Assembly (NCBI GenBank): GCA_033964015.1
Contig: CM066912.1
Location: 18,773,073-18,837,072, forward strand
DNA length: 64,000 nucleotides
Direction of reading: 5' to 3'
From: Scolanthus callimorphus
Lineage: Eukaryota > Cnidaria > Anthozoa > Actiniaria > Edwardsiidae
The position numbers and the translations under genes are program-made. Positions 25,299 to 35,860 of this stretch are shown piece by piece. The notes beneath the pieces are model-generated. The model made no database searches. It was not told where the DNA came from and saw only the letters and a program-made list of their open reading frames with translations. Each line of letters starts with the position of its first letter. Positions within the stretch are counted from its first letter, which is position 1.

Positions 25299-26291
25299 AC
25301 GAAAGCCGAGAAGGGACATGGCCAGATAAAAATTTCGCAGATAAAAACTTTGTAGATATAAATTTTGCAGATAAACATTTCGCAGATAAAAAACAGAAGA
25401 TCGCGGATCTAAAAATTAGCAGATAAATTCACAGATAAAAATTTCACAGATAAAAATTTCACAGATAAAACTTTTAGCAGATAAAAATTTCACAGATAAA
25501 AATTTCACAGATAAAAATTTTAGCAGATGCAAATTTAGCAGATAAAAGAAAAGATGAAAATTTCGCTGATAACAAATTTTTAGCAGATGCAGCAGTTTCA
25601 ATTCGCTGCCGAGAGTGCTGCCGCGGTCGACGCCGCGAATTCTGGTTCTTTTTGCACGATCCACAACTGAGTCCACATAGTTTTAATCGCGGCCTTTTGG
25701 GATAATAATACAAAGTTTATGTGAACCTTAAAAGGTGGCATTAATTGGCTGTATTTATAGAGACGGCTAAGTCGTCAAGACGGCCTTTAATAGCCCACTT
25801 CAGAAGGCTTTCGAGAAATATGGAAGACGGCTTAGCCGTTGGACGGCCTAGCCGTTTGGAAATTAAAGGCATCCAACAGACGCCCTTCTCTTCCCGGGCG
25901 GTTTCGCCGCCTAATAAAGACGAGACGACTAAAACGAATTGCGCAGCTTCATTTTCAAACTCAGCACTTTTTTTTTCACTTTTTCTGGAGAACTATGTAT
26001 TTGCTTAGCTAGTCTACGGTCGTCCTAAATGCCGTTCTGCATTTATACTAGAAATCCTTAACAAGAAAATAAAGGCCGTCTGGATGGCTTATCATGACTC
26101 ATCCGATTTTCGTAACCCACGTAGCAGATTGGGCTAAATTTTATTTGCAAAATTTTTATCTGCAAAATTTTATCTGCGAAATTTTTATCTGCGAAATTTT
26201 TATTTGCGAAATTTTTATCTGCAAAACAGTATATCTGCAAAATTTTTATCTGTAAAATTTTTATCTGGTCATGTCCCTTCTCGGCTTTCGT
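25299..26291. mobile_element. Foldback element with arms of 15-bp tandem repeats
   Basis: The outer ends ACGAAAGCCGAGAAGGGACATG and its inverse CATGTCCCTTCTCGGCTTTCGT are perfectly complementary. Inside the left end (25,325-25,575) the unit CAGATAAAAATTTCG is repeated many times with variants (CACAGATAAAAATTT). Inside the right end (26,140-26,270) the inverse unit ATTTTTATCTGCAAA is repeated. The word CGACTTT flanks both ends (25,292-25,298 and 26,293-26,299) and may be a 7-bp target-site duplication. The core of about 560 bp contains smaller inverted words (GACGGCTAAGTCGTC, GACGGCCTAGCCGT) and no transposase. The architecture resembles Foldback-type elements; the superfamily is not established. 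Confidence 0.8.
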
Positions 26292-27026
26292 ACGACTTTC
26301 ATAGGGCACGGGAATATGTTCTCTTCTTATATCATTTTCTCTTGCCTTATATTATAACATTTTGTAGTGAAACAACCGTGACAAGCCCCTTTACGGTTAA
26401 CACCGTATACGCTTTGAGTGAGAATCGTTTTGATCAAACACAATATATCATGGAAAGATAGCTTAGCTTTGCTAAGGATTGTACAAAGGACATTTTCTAA
26501 ATCCTCGTTCCATTTCGTTCCAAGGGGACATTATCTACAGTTATAAATTTATCCTGCAAAGTCTAAACAATATATCCAAAGTTGTGCAATTCCTTTACGA
26601 AGGAATCCACTAGCAGTTCAACATATCCTCCTCCTTGGATTACCTATAACAGATCAGTGGCTTTTGCGCTTCGACTACCCATTATAGTCAGGCGGCCAAA
26701 TGATTGTGCGTTTTTGATAAAAGCATGAAACTTTCCAGTATGACTGGCCTATGCGTACTTGTCAATTTTTGATTGGGAGACATCTCTGAAAATTCTTTTA
26801 ACAGGAATTATTTAGACAACTCGCGAACCTATTATTCAGCCTTCATCTTGTCCTTTCTTATTCATGAGTTTTTCGCAGCACTTACAGTACAAATCCGTGA
26901 AGTGATTCTCTAGACTCCGCAGCAAAATCACAACATTGTTTCACTTGGGCGCCATTTTAATATAGAAAAATACCTTGACACATATGGTCTATACTTTGGT
27001 AGCTATGTCGCAAGTTGATATCAACC

Positions 27027-27214
27027 TTTATTATATAAACACCAATGAAATACCAGGTGATCTCCCGCGCGAAAACTTGATATCTTCACACGTGAAAATA
27101 TCATGTTATTTTCACATGTGAAAATATCACACTTGCCTTTGCTGGATGCTCGATTTTTAAGCTTAACTCAAATAAAATTTGAATTTGGTATTTCATTGAT
27201 GTTTATATAATAAA
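27027..27214. mobile_element. 188-bp MITE with 29-bp terminal inverted repeats
   Basis: TTTATTATATAAACACCAAT...ACCA at the left is mirrored at the right with a single mismatch (CACCAAT versus CATCAAT). In the centre, CACACGTGAAAATATCATG faces CACATGTGAAAATATCAC. Confidence 0.85.
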
Positions 27215-27220
27215 CAGAAC

Positions 27221-27356
27221 ATTACATGACCGCTGGGAGATACGAATTTTATCTTCTCGTGTTAAAAATTGATCTCACTCGTTCGCTGCGCTCACTCGTG
27301 AGATAAATTTTCAACACTCGAAGATAAAATTCGTATCTCCGCGCGGCCATGTAATA
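27221..27356. mobile_element. 136-bp foldback element
   Basis: ATTACATGACCGC and GGAGATACGAATTTTATCTT face AAGATAAAATTCGTATCTCC and GCGGCCATGTAAT. The hinge is CACTCGTTCGCTGCGCTCACTCG, a style shared with the palindromes at 1,340-1,430 and 16,534. It directly abuts the preceding MITE. Minus-strand frames across it are palindromic artefacts. Confidence 0.8.
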
Positions 27357-27654
27357 TCCTCTATGTGTGTTGAAGAGTCCCGATATTTTTCCTGATTTTC
27401 TATCTCTTTCTATGTCTGACTGGGAATTCGAAAACATGTTTTCGTAAATAGAAGATGACATCTACAAAAGTAATATTAGATATCAAATGTTCACTTGGCA
27501 TATTCCAATGATCGTTTCTTTTCGCCATTAATCTTTAGAGTGTTGCCTATCTAGCGCTACACTCTATGAATATATCTCGTTGGATAAGAGCTCAAGTGCC
27601 ACGAAACTCATGAAAAACAAAGGTCAAGACGGCGGCTGAACAATGGCCTCCCGA

Positions 27655-28573
27655 ATTATCTATATATTAATACCGTAAGAGAAATCGTGTCCGCACTCAC
27701 TCCGCTTAGCCCTGAAGCTGTGCCGCCAAAAGAAGTTCGCAAACCTGAAGAGAAGCTGGAAATCTGGACCGCAGTAAACTAAAAAAGGACTCAGTTCGCG
27801 CAGTCGAAAGCACCAAAGACATTGAAACCTAAATGGTTCTCTTACAGATTACATAACAGGAATGTGCAGGGATAATTCTAACTTGAAAGATTTGAGCTGA
27901 GAAAACAAACGTACACACCTACCTTGCTTTCCTCGGAGCACGCGCTAAGTCATGCTAAGTCGAAATGACACATTTACAAAACAAAGTCCGTGAAAGTCAT
28001 GAATAACATTCTCTAAGTATAAATCCTGACGGCTCTATCGCAAAACGAAGGACACAATCCCGAAGAGAAGGAGGAAATCCCTCCAGTGGGCATGTGTTTG
28101 TTCGAGGGATAAAGCCGAAAAAATATAAATAATATAAACTAAAAAAAATTTGTAGTCCTTAGACCATTTTTACTTGACCTGCTTCTTCTCTTCCCTCACT
28201 GAGATATGATAAACATACAAACAATTCCGAAGTCAAATTGCGCTTTCCATTTTCACGGGTTCTTTGCCCGATTTGAGAGACGGACACACGCGTGATTTTG
28301 TCGCACCAATCAGGGAGACCAGTGCAAAAAAAAAATCCTTTTGGGCTCACTTCATTTATTTCGGCATGGGTGGACGACGGGGTACTCATGCTGATGGGAG
28401 GTTATTAGTAATGTAAATCCAGCAGTTTATGGAAGTGGGAAATCATGAACCCCTCCCCACATCCATATGGCCATTGTGATTGTTTTCCCGTTTTTTTTTT
28501 TAAACAGAGAACACTTTAAGTAAAAAAAATTCCCCCTTCCACTCCGTGAATTTTTCACGGGCATCAGCTAGTC
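27655..28573 (-). repeat. Dispersed element, copy B (inverted, longer)
   Basis: Reverse complement of the family at 24,143-24,535, with about 0.5 kb of extra internal sequence (27,930-28,500) that includes ATTTATTTCGGCATGGG, also seen at 12,266. The outer end CACGGGCATCAGCTA mirrors copy A. Confidence 0.7.
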
Positions 28574-29058
28574 TAATTTATTGCTGTAAAAAAACATTTT
28601 CAGAGATGCCTCCCAATCAAAAATTGACAAGTACACTCTCAAGTCTCATCCTGGAAAGTTTCATGCTTTTATCAAAAACGCACAATTCGCAATAAAATTT
28701 GGAATTCGCCGCCTGACTATTATTGGTCATCCAAGACCAAGATGATTATATATCACAATATCTTCGTTCTATAAAAGCAACCTAATAGAACGAAGCAATG
28801 AGTATAAATGAACATTTCAGGATTAAATGTTAATCCAAGCGAATGTACCGAGAATCGTGCGAGCCAAAAGCGTAGGCCACGAACTACTGCAACCTACAGT
28901 CATGTGTGACACTTGCGCATGTCAAATAACCAAGGTCTTGTGGATGAGCAATAATGGGTAATAAAGTGCAAAAGCTACTTACCTTTTATAAATCCAAGGA
29001 GGAGGATATGTTGAGCAGTTCGAGTAAGCAGTTGACACAAATATTGTACCAAGATAAT

Positions 29059-29180
29059 CAATTAATGAATTCAGCTTTCGTATGATATGGAGAATTATTC
29101 AGATCGAGGGGATGTTATCCGTCGAGACCGAAGGTCGAGGTGGATGAAACCCCAAGATTTCAGCTGAATTCAGTAATTGT
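29059..29180. repeat. Imperfect palindrome around a GTCGAGACCGAAGGTCGAGG hinge
   Basis: AATTAATGAATTCAGCTTTCG on the left faces TTTCAGCTGAATTCAGTAATT on the right. Short, non-coding and MITE-like. Confidence 0.6.
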
Positions 29181-29565
29181 TTTATTATTTATTCAAACAT
29201 TTAATTGTTTTATTATTCATCATTATTCATTCAGTGCCTGTAATCTATCTTCACTGAGAGAGCAGGTAATTGGCTAGTCTGCCTACAAGCACGTGACGTC
29301 ACACGTACAATATTTTTTCCAACTTATCCAAGGTATCACTTGTCAAGATACGACTTTTTTCGTGAAATTGTGCCATTTTAACGAAAAATACCCCGAAGGC
29401 GGTCACTACCTTAAGGAGGCGGAACTACGCGAGTACTTGCGTAAAAAAGTGAGCAAAACGCGTGAATCTTCCATCTCATATCGGCCGTCATTGAAGAGTT
29501 CATCTTTTCAAACACTCGGGTGCTTGAAACAATATTGACACGTGCGTTTGCCTTTGCAAGCTACT

Positions 29566-30720
29566 ATTAGCGGAGCTCCTGCGCGGGCCGAAGGCCCGCG
29601 CAAGCGGAGCACCATACCTAAGGAAATAACGTCTAGCATAACTATGGAGTTGATTTTCAAACGTCACGGGCTTTCTTGCTCATTTTGCTTACGTTATTGA
29701 CGGCGCCAAGTCAAATGATTAGGGCGTTGAAATGGTATCGCCCAAAAGATTAATGTGTCCAAGTTTGGTTGCCGTAGGTTGTTCCCTTCTTGAGATATGA
29801 ATTTTTTTGTTTCTTCCTGGTATTAAAGGTATAGCGTACGTCCGCCCGGCGTCCGTCCGCCGTACGCGGAAACTCATGGGAACCCTGTGGTATACTAAGA
29901 AAATTAAAAAATCTCGGGAAGGGATGGACCTTAGACAACCAAACTTGGATGAAGTTATCTAAGTGGCAAGGGGGTGCAACTGCGTGGTCACGTGGTATGA
30001 CGTCATCGATGACGTCATCATAGGAGAAAAATGATATATCTCAAGAAGGGATGAACCTCAGACAACCAAACTTGGGTGAAGTTATCTAAGTGGCAAGGGG
30101 GCTGCAACTGCATGGTCACGTGGTATGACGTCATTGATGACGTCATCATAGGAGAAAAATGATATATCTCAAGAAGGGATGAACCTCACACAACCAAACT
30201 TGGATGAAGTTATCTAAGTGGCAAGGAGGTTGCAACTGCATGGTCACGTGGTATGACGTCATTGATGACGTCATCATAGGAGAAAAATGATATATCTCAA
30301 GAAGGGATGAACCTCAGACAACCAAACTTTGGTGAAGTTATCTAAGTAGCAAGGGGGGTGAAACAGCATGGTCACGAGGTATGACGTCATCGATGACGTC
30401 ATCATAGGAGAAAAATGAAATATCTCAAGAAGGGATGAACTTCAGACAACCAAACTTGGGTGAAGCTATCTAAGTGGCAAGGTGGGTGTAACTGCATGGT
30501 TACGTGGTATGACGTAATTGATGACGTCATCAAACGTGAAAAGGTTTACATCGTTGAAGGGATGAACCTTAGATAACCACACTTGGGTGAACAAGTGCTT
30601 AGTCACGTGGTATAACGGTGCAAGGCTATCTATTCATGTACAATGGCAACCTTTTTGTCTCGTTAAAAAAATGTGTAACCGGGAGCTCCGCTTTTAGCCA
30701 GTGGCTAAATCTATATATTA
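29566..30720 (+). mobile_element. Helentron-like non-autonomous element 1 (1.15 kb)
   Basis: The start, TAGCGGAGCTCC, is followed by a GC-rich palindrome (GCGCGGGCCGAAGGCCCGCGC) and AGCGGAGCACCATA. The end, GGGAGCTCCGCTTTTAGCC, is followed by a hairpin (TTTAGCCAGTGGCTAAA) and TCTATATATTA. GAGCTCCGCT near the 3' end is the inverse of AGCGGAGCTC at the 5' end. An asymmetrically placed inverted repeat, a 3' hairpin and an internal minisatellite are the features described for Helentron-type non-autonomous elements (HINE/DINE-1 style). Element 2 at 35,691 has the same plan. Confidence 0.65.
29905..30640 (+). repeat. 128-bp tandem array with CRE and E-box palindromes (element 1)
   Basis: The word GATGACGTCATCA begins at 30,008, 30,136, 30,264, 30,392 and, with GTAATTGATGACG variation, 30,520, i.e. 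exactly 128 bp apart each time. Each unit contains CACGTG (in GTCACGTGGT), then TGACGTCA twice, 12 bp apart, and the phrase ATATCTCAAGAAGGGATGAAC. TGACGTCA is the consensus CREB/ATF site and CACGTG the core of bHLH sites. Confidence 0.92.
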
Positions 30721-31260
30721 TGGAATCATGTAAATAACTGAGGTTATCATTATTCAAGGGGAGACAGGCTGTAGACTGTAAGGATTCCGCAGAAAAGTAT
30801 TATTTCATTTTAGATTCACTGATTAGCCCATTAGTCTGATTAGTCTTGCCTATTTCTACCTCATGTCACTCGCAAATTTTGTCAGAGATGCTGGAGTATG
30901 TTTCTGCTTTTAAAAAGCACTGCCCACTGGGAGGAAGTTTTGTTTATGCAAATTTACAGCTGGCGTGTGGAATATTAGAAGAAACAAGGAAGTCATAATC
31001 TTCTTAACATTAAGAGTAGCTATATCATTGATAGCATTTATAACATGCAGTATCGCGGGAAGGAGCCGACTCAGCTATAACTCATAATCTATTTGTTGTT
31101 GTTTTTGTTTACATCATCACTTTTACTTTGTGCAAAGTATTTGTACTTTTACTAAAACTTCTCGCGTGTGTATGGTGAAATATATGTGCTATTTTAATGG
31201 TAAAAAAAATCTTTATAAGTAAAAAGATTTGCTTATGCAAAGACAAGTAAAAAATACAGT
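30721..31260. other. Intergenic, nothing recognised
   Basis: AT-rich, no domain or repeat seen. Confidence 0.4.
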
Positions 31261-31261
31261 T

Positions 31262-31740
31262 AAATTTAAAACACAACGTTTCGGCGTCGCCATGACACCA
31301 TTCTCAATGTACAGAAGTTAGGGAAGGAGTGATTTAAATACAGGCTACAACAATTGGATGGCTAAATAAACAAATTAATTAGGCTAATTAAGCGACTACA
31401 CAAACACCTGAGCTTTAATGGAATTACCTGGACAATTAAGTCGGGTTTACGCCGGCGTATCAAAAGCATCTCTTTAACCAGGCAGTCAAATTTACCGCTA
31501 CGAGTTCTTTTAAAATTCCCTAGCGTAGGTAATTGTTTATGGTGTTTGGCTTGACAGTGTTTGTAAATTGAGATGGCTTTCGTTTGAGACCTTCAACACG
31601 CTCATGAAGGTGGCCAAGTGAATATCCCACATACCTCGCATCACACAGAGGACAAAAAAACTGGTGACGATATAGTGCATTACGAGGGGGAGCCATGCTC
31701 CTCAGGGACAATTAACAAAAGAACGTAATGAACGGCCTCG
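31262..31740 (-). pseudogene. Penelope-like element 3' remnant (GIY-YIG region)
   Basis: On the minus strand (31,711-31,520) a frame reads FFCPLCDARYVGYSLGHLHE followed by RVEGLKRKPS. The pattern C.LCDA.YVGYT..HLH.RV is that of the GIY-YIG endonuclease at the C-terminus of Penelope-like retroelements. The reverse transcriptase upstream is not recognisable. About 210 bp downstream on the same strand lies a hammerhead-like motif (31,270-31,316), the kind of RNA motif known from Penelope-like elements. The copy is 5'-truncated and inactive. Confidence 0.7.
31270..31316 (-). ncRNA. Degenerate hammerhead-ribozyme-like motif
   Basis: On the minus strand: TTGAGAA, T, GGTGTC-ATGGC-GACGCC, GAAA, CGTT. 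GGTGTC and GACGCC form a six-pair stem II (one G-T pair) directly followed by the GAAA core box. The expected CTGANGA box reads TTGAGAA, so two core positions have changed. Stem I is weak. The position is just downstream of the Penelope-like coding remnant. Confidence 0.4.
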
Positions 31741-33493
31741 TTTGACCGTGCGTTCCATGTTTTGTTACTTGCTCCTTGAGGGGCTTGGTCCAAGGTATTC
31801 CACGTATTACCAAAGTCGTGTATTAAAGCCTCAATTTGCTAGGTATCTTCATTTGTGATGGCATTTACAAAACGGTCGTGGATGAAAGGCACGTCTAAGC
31901 TTACCTTATATGGAGATATGACTAATTCTATCCGCATCTTTCAGGTTCTTTCATTCAGGACTGTAACCAATAAAGAAATCAAAAGGTCAAGGTAAATAGA
32001 AAGGCTTTCTTTGACTTTGAAGAGTGAATCCAGAGTCGTTTTCTCCATGTCTAACGCTTTATGATCTCTAATGTTTATGATTATAGAAGATCGTTTGATA
32101 GTGATGTTACCGCCCCTATCTTAATAATGAAGCCAAACATCTTGCATGAATCATTTTATTATTTAGATTGCTCCGTCTTAGAGTCACCTTTCCTTTATTT
32201 CTTGCCGTTGCCCCAGGCTATATTTTAGTTTTCTAAAGATAATGCTTTATTGAGCCATTTAGTGATGGCGAATCAAATACATGAGAACATTGTAGAAAAC
32301 ACGTGCACAAAGGCACTTAACTCGGTCAAATTCTCTAGAAAATTCAATCTGAAGGTTGCACGCAGGCTAAGGTTTAATTCCTAAATTAAGGCGCTCGTCT
32401 ATAACTTAGCAAACATAATCCTGCATGACAACCCAAGACAAATCGCCGAATCTTTCTTATTTACTCAATCAGTGCGTTTACGGTTACAGCTGCTATGGCT
32501 CAATTTGCTGCCATGTATTTCCATTATGGTAGAGCCAATTACGTCTCGACGTATGAAAAGACGAATATTCGCCGCCATTTTCGATATCAGAGACTCGACA
32601 AAAAGTGTTCAGGTTAGAGCATTACTGTACAAGCGCAAGAACACTCGTAATAGTAGAATTCCTTTGCATCAAGTCAGAGTTTATGATGGTAATGAATCAT
32701 GTGAACAAAAACAAAGCAATGCATTATGGGCAGGGTGAGACGGATCCTTTAAAGCTACCAAATGAGTAGTACCTAATAAGCAAAAATGAAAAACAGAAAT
32801 AGGATAGAATGGCATGGCATGGAAAATTATGGAATATAATATAATAGAAACCGGCGAGTGGAATAAACCATTTCTTAGATGATTGACAGCTCTTGGTGTA
32901 TACACCTACAGTTATAATTCAAAAAGGGTTGCTTTAATTAATGTTTGGTATTTGGTCTTTCAATTATAGCGCGAAACAAAGGAATTATTTGCTTCAGTGA
33001 CCATGAAACAAAGGCGTTCAATGACCAAAGACCAATGACCATAGCAACCTTTTTCTGAATTAGGTGTATGCTGCCATTGCATTCAATCGGCTCAAAATGT
33101 TTGCTGCAAATGTGACATTTTTTGGACGTCATTATTTTTGGTTTTCATCGATGCCATTTGCATATTTCTCAAACGAAAATTAAATTATTTCTCATAAGGA
33201 AGTAGTTTGTCGAAAGCCTAAGGGTCTGCATTTCGTGACGTTTAGGGACTTTTTAAGGGGCTACTCGCTGTTAAATTGATTAGAAATAGCCAGTGTACGT
33301 GATTTTAATTTTGGGGCAAAGATTAAACGATAACAGAACATGAAACAAACCAACTATCAGGTATTGCTCTAAAGTGTGTTTAGAAAAGTTCAATAGGATA
33401 AGCAGCTTTTATTATCGCTGAGCTTTTTTGTAGAACATAGATGTCAAATGGTTGTTTTCTCGTAGTAAGATAATAATAATGATAATGATAACT
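31741..33493. other. Stretch without a supported gene
   Basis: Small frames (for example 32,472-32,738) show no domains. No repeat arms were identified. Confidence 0.35.
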
Positions 33494-34628
33494 AACTACT
33501 TACTAACCGAGAGTGAGGGCATTACGTGAAATATCAAACTGAGGTTTTGGCGTATCGACCGAGCGATAGCGAGGTTGATACGCCAAAACCGAGGTTTGAT
33601 ATTTCACGTAATGCCCGAACGGTCGAGGTTAGTAAGTTGTTTATTATATGGCACTTTTTCTACAAACTTTTTACGAACCGGAAGTCGCCTCGTTCATTTT
33701 CCCGCCGAAATAACTCAGACACGCGCCCGCGTCGCGCTCGAGTTCATTCAGAGTTTTTCCCGTGTGTACAAACCACGCCAGACTTGATCTAATGTAATCA
33801 ATCTCTTATGGATGTCAAATACTTCGGAATCCTTTCTTTTACAGATATTTTATAATGTTGTTTACTCATTTGTGAGAAACTTTTGAGGGAGTTACAGAAG
33901 TTTCAAACGGCAAGCAACCGGGAAGCAAGTCTTCGACGTCAGCTCAACTTTTTTTAGCACCATTGGAGAAAACATTGCATCTTTTGCACTAGGAAAAGGC
34001 CTTTAATAAATACGGAAGAAGAGTTATACCTGAAGAAGATACTTCACAAGCTATCCTCCAGAAAATTGCAATGGTTATTTTAGCCGGCTTTTGTGAAAAA
34101 GCAAACATCAAAAGTAAGCATGAATTTAACTCGAGGAGATGGAGAGAGAAAAGAAATGAACGACTTCACTATCAGTATCGGTAAGCACAAAGTTTGAACT
34201 CGCTTTCTATTATTATTTTTAGTTCTCAAGTTTCTTGAATTCCCATTAAATTTTGACTTTACATGTAGCTTTTATCTTTTGCTGCTATTTTGACTCCCTT
34301 AAGTTCTCATTTTCTCCGGATAGACTCGAATTTCTTAGAGTAACTTTTGGCTCTGTTTGCTTTTGTAAACAGGTCATTTCTGATATTCAGGCCTTTATTT
34401 TCCTCTTGTCACAAGTTAGATTTGTGTTCTACTGTGTCATGTATTCCTTGTTGTGAATTTCGCTGAAAATCGTTTTGAATTTGTGTTATTTCAAGGAGAT
34501 GAATGCTTGTCAGTCGCGAACTGCGAGCGGGCATTAAGAATTTCCATAATGCCCGTGGGCATTACGGAGAGTTACGCCCGCTCGTTAGCCAATCAGAGCG
34601 CGCGTACTATCGTTGCCATATAATAATT
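33494..34628. mobile_element. Non-autonomous TIR element, copy 2, with terminal palindrome
   Basis: Same structure as at 16,534-17,653: palindrome (33,494-33,641), TTATTATATGGCA left end and TTGCCATATAATAA right end. It differs from copy 1 by a ~30-bp deletion near 33,755 and by an insertion containing GCCTTTATTTTCCTC at 34,390. Sequence similarity is high over the whole length, so the two copies are relatively recent. Confidence 0.85.
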
Positions 34629-34750
34629 TTATTTACTTCATAGATACTGAGATTTAGACACTAAAATGCCGTTGAGTAAATTTTCGTTCGCGCGCTTTTA
34701 TTAGCCAATCCGAGACGTGAACGACGCTTTTCACTAAGTGTAGAAACATC

Positions 34751-34826
34751 GTTTGCGCTTCTGATTGGACGAACGATCTTTTTTCACAAGTGAAAAGACA
34801 TCGTTCGTCCAATCAGAAACGCGCGC
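34751..34826. repeat. Hairpin with CCAAT-box arms
   Basis: GCGCTTCTGATTGGACGAACGAT faces ATCGTTCGTCCAATCAGAAACGCGC. The loop is TTTTTTCACAAGTGAAAAGAC, itself partly complementary. It lies just outside the right end of the TIR element. Confidence 0.85.
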
Positions 34827-34859
34827 TAAAGACTAGTAGCTCACTTGAGTAAACAAATT

Positions 34860-35690
34860 TTCTGCAGCCTTGCCTTTTGGACATAAGGGAAACTATGGCT
34901 GCAGAGACTGTTCGACGGTTCAGTTGACTCATTTATTCAGAAGCAAGAAAATCCAAATACTGTCAAAAAGACGACAAGGGATGTCTCTTTTCTGTAAACC
35001 CGTTAGAGGTGTCTTCGTAAAAAAATTCTCGCCGTGTCGCAATGTATCCTATGATAATCTGCTATATATCATTTTAAAGCTAAAAGATTGCTCTATCTGT
35101 TGAAGTTGTTTAGCTTATCAAAGTTTAAAATTTCTTGTATTTTTAAGACCCCCATCTAAAATCTACCTTGTTTACTTGAGAAGCTCCAGACCACTCGCGG
35201 TTTGTTGCACAATTTCCCACTTTGTCGGATTTTAGTCTCGGAGAAATGAACTGCAAAACCGTGTGAACGATTTTCGATATTTTGCATATTTACGAAAATA
35301 TTAGGTTGCGAAGTTGAAAGTCCCATTTTTTTTATCATAAAATTTTAAATTTTAAGTTTTTAAATTTTAAGTTTAAAATTCCCTCACACGGTTGTTTAGT
35401 TATCATTTTCTATTGACACAGAATATTTGACGCCGATATATGAAATCGTGCGGGGTCAGGAGCTTCGCGAAGGTTTGACATTTGACATAAAACTAAAGTG
35501 CTTGAAAAAGCGTGTACAGTTAATTAATAATCATATAAGTAGAGATTTTGAGATACAAATAGTTAATTAAATTACATAAAATGAGTGGCGGGCAATACAA
35601 AAGAATGGGCAATTGAAGCCTAGGGAAACAGTTGACACGTCATTCGAGGTTTTTAGGACTGTATCAAATGAATTTTGGGAAAAAAGTCAT
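34860..35690. other. Intergenic, AT-rich
   Basis: The 77-codon frame at 34,870-35,103 has no recognisable domain. A low-complexity TTTTAAATTTTAAG run lies at 35,340-35,385. Confidence 0.35.
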
Positions 35691-35817
35691 AATAGCGGAG
35701 CTCCCGCGGGCGCCGAAGGCGCCCGCGAGCGGAGCCCCATAGCTACATGCAGGAGAAAAAGGAACACAAAAAAGTGTATATGCATCCAACGATTCTGTCA
35801 TGGACTTCCGGTTTGTG

Positions 35818-35857
35818 CGTTCGTTCGTCCGTTCGTTCGTTCGTTCGTTCGTTCGTC
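35818..35857 (+). repeat. (GTTC)n microsatellite
   Basis: About ten copies of GTTC with two GTCC interruptions, at the left edge of the 128-bp array. Confidence 0.9.
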
Positions 35858-35860
35858 CGG

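Larger units (their letters stand above)
26590..29050. repeat. Large inverted duplication, arms ~0.2-0.4 kb
   Basis: The left arm (about 26,590-26,800) carries CAACATATCCTCCTCCTTGG, GCTTTTGCGCTT, GTGCGTTTTTGATAAAAGC and GTCAATTTTTGATTGGGAG. The right arm (about 28,600-29,050) carries their reverse complements in the mirrored order with indels. The spacer contains two small foldback elements and copy B of the dispersed element. Confidence 0.75.

Noticed and set aside
25416..26309. Several Lys/Phe/Ile-rich frames such as repeated SAKFLSVKF or KNFADK
   Set aside because: Artefacts of the 15-bp tandem repeats, which stay open in several frames.
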